In this document: piece by piece, positions 57,177-64,000 of the stretch
Numbering within the stretch: the first letter of the stretch is position 1
How the letters are laid out: each line of letters starts with the position of its first letter
Assembly: GCA_030847615.1 (NCBI GenBank)
Contig: JAUMIR010000004.1
Coordinates: forward strand, 226,032,501 to 226,096,500
From: Gambelia wislizenii
Taxonomy: Eukaryota; Chordata; Lepidosauria; Squamata; Crotaphytidae
DNA length: 64,000 bases
Direction of reading: 5' to 3'
Program-made: the position numbers and the translations under genes
Notes under the pieces: generated by a model
The model's database searches: none
Told to the model about the DNA's origin: nothing
What the model saw: only the letters and a program-made list of their open reading frames with translations

Positions 57177-58074
57177 TAAAAGTATGAGCCAGGAAGTCCC
57201 TGGTTCATCTGTTCCTGCAGTCACCAGCTCCATGGGTAGAAGGTGTCAACTTTTCCTCCATCACCAGCAGTTTTGTGATGATGAGCGTGCCTGACATAAA
57301 GCCCTCTAAAAAGACAAAACTAAGGACATTGCATTCTCCATTGCACTGGCCTTTGAACAACAACAAAAAATGTTTTAAATGAAAACAAAGATTAGCTCAC
57401 CACTGAAAATGAAGAAATCAGGGAAACAAATACTCTGTTTTTACAACTGAATTCTGAACTGCAGATATGATAACTCACGGGTTAGGGCTGTTTTGGTCTT
57501 AATCAGCAAAAGCAGAGCAGTGTGTATTCCATATAGAAATACACATCTATGCTGTTGTGTCAGAGATACCACTAAGCCTCCTACATGGAGCCAGTATGAT
57601 CATACCCAGAAGCTGAGTCAGTGCATGTCTCTGTCTCCCATGGAGGTCTGTGATAAAAAAAAAAAAAGGCTTTCCTTTAATTCCTTTTCAAGCCAGGTGG
57701 GCATTTAAGCATCGATTCATTATGAAAGTGCATGGGGTGTTTTGTTTTGTTTTGTTTTGGACAGAATAGCCTTTACTACAGAATACTGGAAAGAGAACAT
57801 GTTACGGGAGATGCATTAAACTGGATCTCTTGAGGAGACAAGGAAATACCTAGGTTTTCAGGCGAGCAAGATACAATATGGAAGACCATGGGCGGGATGA
57901 AATTGTGATTTTATATTGACATGGCACTTATTTAATGTATGCCACTTTATTATAATTTTGAAATAACTACAGTACATAAATTTATTACAGTATAGGAAAC
58001 CAAGGACACTCATTATACTGTTTGGAGACACTGGAGGCTGATTGTGCATCAGGGCATGATGCCCCATAATGCCT
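57177..58074. other. Unassigned intronic sequence
   Basis: Contains an A-run at 57655-57667 and (GTTTT)n at 57740-57759. Confidence 0.4.
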
Positions 58075-58375
58075 CTAATTTTTTAAAAAATAATTGAATT
58101 TGTGCCCAAATGCCTCCTGGAGGGCATAGGGGCTCTTTTCCTAAGCTCGGGGGGAAGGCTGTTGGGTAATTTTAGGCCCAGGACACCTATTTTTTTCAGC
58201 AGGAAGTGACCTGAAAGGCATTTCAACTTCTGGGCAACCTCTTGTTAGGGGGAAAAAAAAAAAACTCTGTTGGACCAAAAACCATACCCCTAAGGGGTGT
58301 TCAGAGACATTTGGGGACAAAAAAACATTCAAAAATTTTGGCAGCCCCCAATTCCTGACTATTGCCCACCCCTTC
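58075..58375 (-). mobile_element. hAT-like fragment related to 48211-48708
   Basis: On the minus strand it starts AAGGGGTGGGCAATAGTC and includes 'ttgtccccaaatgtctctgaacaccccttaggggtatgg', parallel to 48590-48660. The other end is uncertain. Confidence 0.45.
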
Positions 58376-58776
58376 CATAGGAGATAGAGTTCAATCTCTT
58401 GATGAATTCAAGTTCAGTTTCGCATTGAAAACTATCTTTGAAGATCCTAATGTCCTTGTGGTCCACTGCAAAGGTCAAAATATACACTTTATCACACTGT
58501 ACAATCAGCTTATCAGTGCAAAGATGTCTGTCTTACTAGCTTTCTGCATTTCAGTTCCTTCCAACCTCATTGTTTGATGAGATAGATTAGTCCGCAGAAA
58601 TGTATGCCACAATATATTTGTTAATCTATGAGATGCTGGTACTCTATAAAAATCACACACCCCCCAAAAAAAAGTTAAGGATCCCCGGACTAAAGCAAAA
58701 AGACTGTAACAGCTATGTAACTTTTTTTTTTTAAATGGTGAGGCATGGATTCCCTGGTTTCCCAAATGACCAACAA

Positions 58777-59080
58777 GGGGCTTATCTACACCAGTCACAA
58801 ACCCTGAATCCAATCTGGTGCGATAGTGACACATGCTGTATAGCCCTATTTGCATCAGATTCAGGGAATACCCCCTTGATCCGGGTTTTATAAAACTCAC
58901 TGTTTTCTCCAGAGTTTGCTGGAAACTCTGGAGAAAACTGCCATGTGAACAATCTATCTGCACCAGAATTTGGAGATGGGGTGGGGAGGAGAGGAGAGGA
59001 GAGGAGAGGAGAGGAGAGGAGAGGAGAGGAAGTCACCGCCATCCCCCCCTCCTTGGCACTACTTCTCAGTCCAAAGGCAG
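58777..59080. mobile_element. Left end of a MITE with a perfect hairpin and (GAGAG)n tract
   Basis: GGGGCTTATCTACACC at 58777 resembles the GGGCTTGTCTA-type termini. A perfect 16-bp stem with 5-base loop occupies 58902-58938. A pentanucleotide AGGAG/GAGAG run lies at 58986-59030. No matching right end was found downstream. Confidence 0.5.
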
Positions 59081-59760
59081 ATCCCAAGTGGTAGTCACTC
59101 TCTTTGAGGTCAGAACCCCTGGTGAGCCCTGCCATCACAAGGCTAGCCACCCATTTGGCTTCAGAGAGAGTGACTACTGCTGGGGCCTTGCTTTTCTGGC
59201 ACACAGTCATCCCTCTGAGCTCCCAAAAGGCAAAACACCACTGGGAGTCACCTCTCTGAAGCCAGATTGGGTGACTATCAGTGGTGCTTTGCTTTTTCCA
59301 GAGCTCGGAGGGGTGATTCTGCACCGGAAAATCAAAGCCCCAGTTGTAGCCACCCAATCTGGCTTCAGAGAGGCAGTTTCCCCAGGTGGCTATTTCTGGG
59401 GCTTTGCTTTTCCAGCATATAATCGCCTCTCCGAGCTCCAGAAAAAGCAAAGTACCAGCAGTAGCTGCCCAATCTGGCTTCAGCGAGGATGACTACTGCT
59501 GGCTCTTTCCTTTCCCTGGAGCTAGGAGGGGGCAATTGTGCCCCAGAAAAGCAACACACCAGTGGTAGTTGCCTCTCTGAAGCCAGAACGGGTGACTACC
59601 GCTGGTGCTTTGCTTTTCCTGGGCGATTGTGCACCGAAAAAGCAAAGAGCCATCAGTAGTCACCCAGTCTGAAGGCAGAATGAGTGCCCACCCCGCCATT
59701 GCAAATAAGCTGCCTGTTCTAGCTTCAGAGCAGATGACTTTCTTTGGGGCTTTGATTTTC
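59081..59760. repeat. Alternating inverted-repeat array, about 100-bp spacing
   Basis: The phrase 'aatctggcttcagagagg' and its complement 'cctctctgaagccagatt' alternate at about 59150, 59255, 59355, 59470, 59570, 59665 and 59720. Between them 'tgactactgctggggctttgcttttcc' alternates with its complement. The array therefore consists of adjoining diverged palindromes. Frames of 219-222 codons on both strands are by-products of this symmetry. Confidence 0.8.
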
Positions 59761-60237
59761 CCGTAGCTCAGAGTCAAGCATAACAGGAAGCCAAGTAAAA
59801 ACCCAATGCAGATTTGGACTTTGGCAAGTGTGGTGATGAAAGCCAAGCCAGAATAGTCAATGTAGTCCAAATCCCATCTGTAAAGTAGCCAACCCACCCA
59901 CCCCTGTAGTTAAGCCAAAGGTGTCAGTAGCTCCAATTTTGAAGTCATATGTAAAGCCTTCCCAGAGGTGGTATCAAATATAGCCAACATGGTTAAATAT
60001 CCAGTTGATCCCATGTTGTATATATTTCGCTCTCCATCTTCTGCATATATGGTTAGGTTTGACTGTGTTATATACTACCCTTCTGACATTCCCCCATCCC
60101 CAGGGGATGTCATCATTAGCCCAGTACATAACCACAGAATCTGCCCTAATGAAATAGGCAGACTTGGCAGTTACTAGCAACAGCATGAGAATAATCAACA
60201 CCACTCTTAAGTGGTACATAAACAAAGTACTGTACAA
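59755..60237 (-). pseudogene. Unrecognised degraded coding-like stretch with signal-peptide-like start
   Basis: The minus strand from 60237 begins with a hydrophobic leader (residues 9-25, LRVVLIILMLLLVTAKS). It continues with a W-, Y- and C-containing segment (MYWANDDIPWGWGNVRR, HICRRWRAKYIQHGINW) to a stop near 59974. The same frame resumes past the stop with protein-like composition (GFTYDFKIGATDTFGLTTG) and meets another stop near 59835; a shifted frame continues from 59897 (DLDYIDYSGLAFITTLAK). The composition looks like a secreted protein or a retrocopy that has decayed. I do not recognise the family, and it may be chance. Confidence 0.3.
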
Positions 60238-60844
60238 TCATAATCCGGACATTCTGTGTTGTCCATAAAGACTTCACAGAAGAAAGTGTTGATTCAAATA
60301 TGCACATACTCAGAACATCAGTAAATATTTGAGTGACTAATAAAGGAAGGTTGGAGTACTGGAAGGTACTTTAAAAGAGAAGCAGATAGTGTGAGGGAGT
60401 GAGAAGGATTTTGCTGGTTTCTGGTTTTCAAATAATCTGTACATTTGTTTTTATTTCCTCTTTACTACGTTCATAACTGAGCAGAACACTTGCATTTAAT
60501 GTTAGTAAAAGGATCTCTGCCTATTAATTTCCTGCCTGTGTTTCTTTTCATATAAATGACTGTATAAATTAGAGGATACAAAAATTGCATCCCATAGGTA
60601 CATGTGTACTCTTAGGGGTCCACAGAGGACATGCGGGCAATTCCATCACAATTTTGTGTGAGATCACAGAGACCACAAAGAAGAAGTTGACTTGGGGGTC
60701 ATTTGAAGTTTTTGACAAAGGGCTCTCCTGGGCAAGGAGTTGAAAAGGTTGTGATATTGCTGCCCACCACATCTGGAGTTGGCAGTTGGGGCCAAGCATA
60801 TTTGAGGGTCACTGTGTCCCCTTAACCCCTGAGAGTTGTACACC
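60238..60844. other. Unassigned intronic sequence
   Basis: Nothing recognised. Confidence 0.4.
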
Positions 60845-61410
60845 CACTCAAAAAGTGCTGGTTTTGACCTATAGAGTCTTATACACACCTATGGAGCCCT
60901 ATATATAGGTCCAGGTTATTTGAAGGATCGCATCTCCCTATATAAGCCAAGCTTTAAGAACATCTGGAGAAGCCCTGTCTGTTCCACCAGTTTCTCAGGT
61001 GCATTTGGTGGGAACAAAGGAGAGGTCCTTCTCGTGGCTGCTCCCAGACTTTGGAACTCCCTCCCCAGAGAGGCCAGGATGGCCTTATCTTTGATCTTCC
61101 AGCACAGGCTAAGACATTTTTATGGTACCAGGTTTTTATGAACCAACAAGGGCTGTGCTAGTAAGGATGTGTGGGGTGTTTGTAAAAAAAAAAAAAAAAA
61201 AAGGTTTTTTTAAAAGGTATTTTAATTTTTACGGTAATGTTTTTATGTTGTAAATTGTTTAATTCTTTTAATTTTATATTTATAATGTGATTTTAACTTT
61301 GTACTGTTTTTAGCTTGTATTGTTTTTATAATGATGTTGTTAGTCGCCTTGAGTCTCATTGATAAGAGAAAGACGGGATAGAAAATAATAATAATAATAA
61401 CAACAACAAC
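60845..61410 (+). mobile_element. L2-type LINE 3' end, diverged
   Basis: 61018-61140 encodes the 'GEVLLVAAPRLWNSLPREARMA ... QHRLRHF' end of an L2-type reverse transcriptase frame, and the 3' UTR 'gtcgccttgagtctcattgataagagaaagacgggatag' ends in (AAT)n(AAC)n. Copy differs from the one at 33740, so it is a different subfamily. Confidence 0.75.
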
Positions 61411-61415
61411 AACAA

Positions 61416-61616
61416 CAGTTGGCCCGCCACATTTGCGGGTTTACTTTCGCAGATTTGATTATTCATGAGTTTGTAGCTGCTGCTTAAGTAGCCCAACCTC
61501 CTCACTCCACTTCTTCTGTTCTTTCTTTGCCCTGCTATTTCCTGTCCTGCCAATGCCTCCAACCACTCACTCCATTTTTTTTCTATGCAACCGCCGTTAA
61601 TGTGAAGGGAGAACTG
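61416..61616. mobile_element. Tigger-related MITE (201 bp)
   Basis: CAGTTGGCCCGCCACATTTGCGG ... (inverted) CAGTTCTCCCTTCACATTAACGG. TA follows the right end; the left flank is AA from the neighbouring (AAC)n run. Interior matches 11330-11364. Confidence 0.65.
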
Positions 61617-61618
61617 TA

Positions 61619-62027
61619 GTATGAATAATTATATTGCTATTACTGCTCATACAAGATAAATAGGACCAGTCCTACCATTAGGCAGAGTGAGGAATCTACC
61701 TCAGGTAGCAAATGCTAGAGGCCTGCAAAAGTACTGCCTTGCTTTCTCCTCTTGAGCCCCCAGTCTCTTTTGGGAGACCAAGCTCTGTGTCCCATAAGGG
61801 CCTGTCCTGTTCTCTTAAACTGGTCCCCTGCCTGGGTGTGGAAGAGAATGCTCTTCCAGTGGCAGTATTCGGCTAGCACTCTGGTCAGTTTCTGAATGTG
61901 GAATAAATAAGGTACCATCTTATCTTTCATCATGAACAATAAAATACTTGGGCCAACTATCTTGGCTTGTTGGCATTTTTTAAAAATGTGTGTGTTTTAA
62001 CATAATGACCTTTACAGTAGGATTATA
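61619..62027. other. Unassigned intronic sequence
   Basis: Nothing recognised. Confidence 0.4.
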
Positions 62028-62030
62028 TTA

Positions 62031-62643
62031 GGTCCTGTCTATATGGTCAAAATAATACGAACGGGATGCGAACGTATGGCGATCCTTCATATGAACATGT
62101 CCATAAATACATGTCATTCGGAAGGCAGGCAGCCAAATCCACCACAAAGTCCATGTGCGTCACATCTAGGGCTTCGTCTGGATTTTTTTAAAAGCTCCGT
62201 ACAACATGCGAATGTGTGATCATTTGAACTCTCGCATTTGCACAGATACGAACAGGCAGTGTAATCTGATTGGCTGGATGAGCACAGGGGCAGGGCTAGC
62301 AAACAGGAAAAGTGCCTGTGGCCACCAAAGTTAAATTTTCAGCTAAGTGAGGGTCCGGCAAATCGATAACATGGCGATCTTATACCTTTCTTTCTTCCTC
62401 TCTTTCTTTCTTTGTAAATAGGAACTATCGCATGTGCACACCATAGGAAACTGTTGTTTACATTTTTTTTTTTTTGCTGGCGGCAGATTTAAAATCGTGA
62501 ATAAATCACTTGCAGCTGCCATCTTGGCTAGGGGGTCCTGCAGAGTTTAGGGGGGCTCTTTTGACTGTGAAGACAGGTTGCATCGTTGCAACTGCCTGCT
62601 TTTTCAGACATGTTTGTATTTCCCCATTCATATAGACAAGACC
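62031..62643 (+). mobile_element. PIF/Harbinger-like MITE (613 bp), TTA target duplication
   Basis: GGTCCTGTCTATATGG ... CATTCATATAGACAAGACC, with TTA at 62028-62030 and 62644-62646. Shares 'ctgattggctggatgagc' and 'aataaatcacttgcagctgcc' with 49982 and 51855, and the 'gatcatttgaac ... cgaacaggcagtgtaatctgattgg' block with the reversed copy at 5291. Confidence 0.82.
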
Positions 62644-62646
62644 TTA

Positions 62647-62989
62647 GATTACTGGTTTGTTTAAATTAAGTCCATATAGAACAGAATGTACAGCTCTGAA
62701 TGAACAGGATTTTTAGGTGTTTTTTGTCCAGATCGCAACATTTGCTGTGGCAGTCTCCCCTAACCTGTTGCTCTCTGGGTGTTTTATACCACAACTCCAT
62801 CACTCCAACTCCAGTGATTAGGTATTATGGGAGTAGTCATCTAAAACATATGGATTGCCTCAGATTGGGGAAGGCTGTCATAAATAGTTATTGAGATCTG
62901 CATAAAACTCAGTAGATTCCATTTCACACTCTTCCACTGACCTTCCTGAGAATTTTCCTGACGAAATGTTGCACCTTAAAAAAATTCTT
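62647..62989. other. Unassigned intronic sequence
   Basis: Nothing recognised. Confidence 0.4.
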
Positions 62990-64000
62990 CAAGTTTACAA
63001 ACGAAGATAAACTTGAAATAAGCTTGATTAATTTGAAGATAATCTTGATTGCAATCTACGCACCTATTGAGAAAAAGACCAATTTTATAACAAATTACAA
63101 CAAGAACTTGAAAAACTTGGGGAACAAAACAACAATAACATAATAATTGCTGGAGACTTTAATGACATCCTGAAAGCGAGCCAAGACAGATCTAACTCCT
63201 CCCACAAAAAGAGCTACGGGGAACTACCAAATATCTGCAAGAACTTGTTAGATGATTTTAACTTGATAGATATTTGGTCAGCAAAATATGGAAAGAAAAA
63301 AGGATTCACCTTTTACTCTGAAGCTCACAAATCGATGTCCAGAATCGATATGTTCTGGACATCAACTGACTTGCTAACGAAAATTCAAGAAATGGATATA
63401 ATTGAAAGAATCTTGTCTGATCACAACCCTATTGAAATTAAGCTGTTAATCTACAGAAGAGAATATACATGGAGATTAAAAGAAAACATGCTTAAAGATG
63501 AGAAATTTGTAAATAAAGTTAAAAAGGAAATTCAGGAATATTTCAAGATTAATAAGGATTCAGACACTACGCACAAAACGAGATGCGATGCTTTTAAGGT
63601 AATGATCAGAGGCCTTTTTCTTCAGAGAGGAGCAGAAATAAAAAAATATAAAGATGAGAAAAATAGAACATTGATAGAAGATCTGAAAAAAAAAAAAGAA
63701 GAGGACTTAAGACAGAACCCGAAAAACACTAATCTCCAAAAAGAAATAAAATTGATTCAAGAAGAACTATGATCAGAATTAACTGAGAAGATTGGGGAAA
63801 AACTAAAAAGAATAAAACAAAGATATTTCAAAAAAGCGAACAAAGCAGGACGATGGTTGGCCTATCGATTGAAGAGAGAGACGGGGGAAAAACTAATTAC
63901 AGAAATAAAAATTTGAGATATAAGATACGCCAAACAAAGAGATATTAAAGATGCCTTTGTGAAATTCTATAAATCTTTGTATGCAAAACCGGATGATGAC
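62990..64000 (+). mobile_element. L1-clade LINE, ORF2 endonuclease region, cut by window end
   Basis: Encodes the C-terminal half of an L1 AP-endonuclease and the start of the following linker. 'IAIYAP' lies at about 63045, the metal-site motif AGDFND at 63150-63167, then 'MSRIDMFW' and 'SDHNPIEIKL'. A one-base frameshift in an A-run near 63070 separates the first motif from the rest. In-frame TGA stops occur at 63770-63772 and 63914-63916. The copy is 5'-truncated at about 62990, dead, and continues beyond the window. Confidence 0.85.

Larger units (their letters stand above)
47632..64000 (+). other. ATXN1: ATXN1 intron following the large coding exon (continues past the window)
   Basis: The C-terminal ataxin-1 exon, which would open with the remainder of the AXH domain, was not found in any open frame. 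The interval is filled with MITEs, LINE ends and unassigned AT-rich sequence. Confidence 0.8.

Noticed and set aside
58782..59492. Frames of 222 (minus) and 219 (plus) codons in the same place
   Set aside because: Both arise from the symmetric inverted-repeat array; neither has a recognisable domain.
59974..60237. Mitochondrial insertion (NUMT)
   Set aside because: A phrase like 'taagtggtacataaac' looked mitochondrial, but the translated frame matches no mitochondrial protein I know and no tRNA or rRNA neighbours are present.
63245..63772. 175-codon frame as a host gene
   Set aside because: It is part of an L1 ORF2 endonuclease with a frameshift before it and in-frame stops after it.

Overview
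This window looks like about 64 kb from inside one vertebrate gene, ataxin-1 (ATXN1), on the + strand of a squamate reptile genome, most likely a lizard. The only host coding sequence I can support is the large internal ATXN1 exon at 45601-47631 (CDS 45757-47631, 625 codons, ending at a GT splice donor inside the AXH domain). Everything before it is 5' intron. Everything after it, to the window end, is the next intron; the final coding exon is not in the window. The squamate assignment rests on repeats: tRNA-headed SINEs whose 3' tail resembles a Bov-B LINE (Sauria-SINE type), a 5S-rRNA-headed SINE with the same tail, CR1 and L2-type LINE ends, a Penelope-like element, an L1 fragment and an LTR element with a SCAN-like Gag.

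Layout. 1-13 kb: intron with SINEs, a CR1 end, three DNA-transposon MITEs and the 3' end of a Penelope-like element. 13-27 kb: a repeat-poor stretch (about 14.2-17.2 kb), then Tigger-type and fold-back MITEs, SINEs and a CR1 fragment that still encodes the end of its reverse transcriptase. 27480-33718: a complete, very young LTR retrotransposon with an AGGAG target duplication. Its LTRs differ only by one C in a homopolymer, and it carries a 1134-codon Gag-protease-remnant-Pol ORF. 33.7-38.2 kb: an L2-type LINE end, a 5S SINE split by a MITE, and a TA-flanked MITE whose interior has grown into about 2 kb of GC-rich hairpin minisatellite. 39-40.7 kb: a SINE and a broken Penelope-like element with an inverted terminal segment. 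41-45.6 kb: more MITE and hAT remnants and a local inverted/direct duplication. 45.6-47.6 kb: the ATXN1 exon. 47.6-64 kb: intron with hAT-like and PIF/Harbinger-like MITEs, an alternating inverted-repeat array, an L2-type end and an L1 ORF2 fragment running off the window.

The genes do not form a pathway. ATXN1 is a nuclear transcriptional co-repressor; the remainder is mobile DNA in its introns. The points most worth following are: the recently inserted SCAN-Gag element that has lost most of pol; the MITE-borne hairpin minisatellite; a four-member MITE family, three copies of which have TTA target duplications; and the ATXN1 exon itself, which has no glutamine tract at the site of the human SCA1 repeat, has a 39-codon upstream ORF, and lacks the start of the overlapping Alt-ATXN1 frame. 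All family names come from reading the sequence; no database search was possible.
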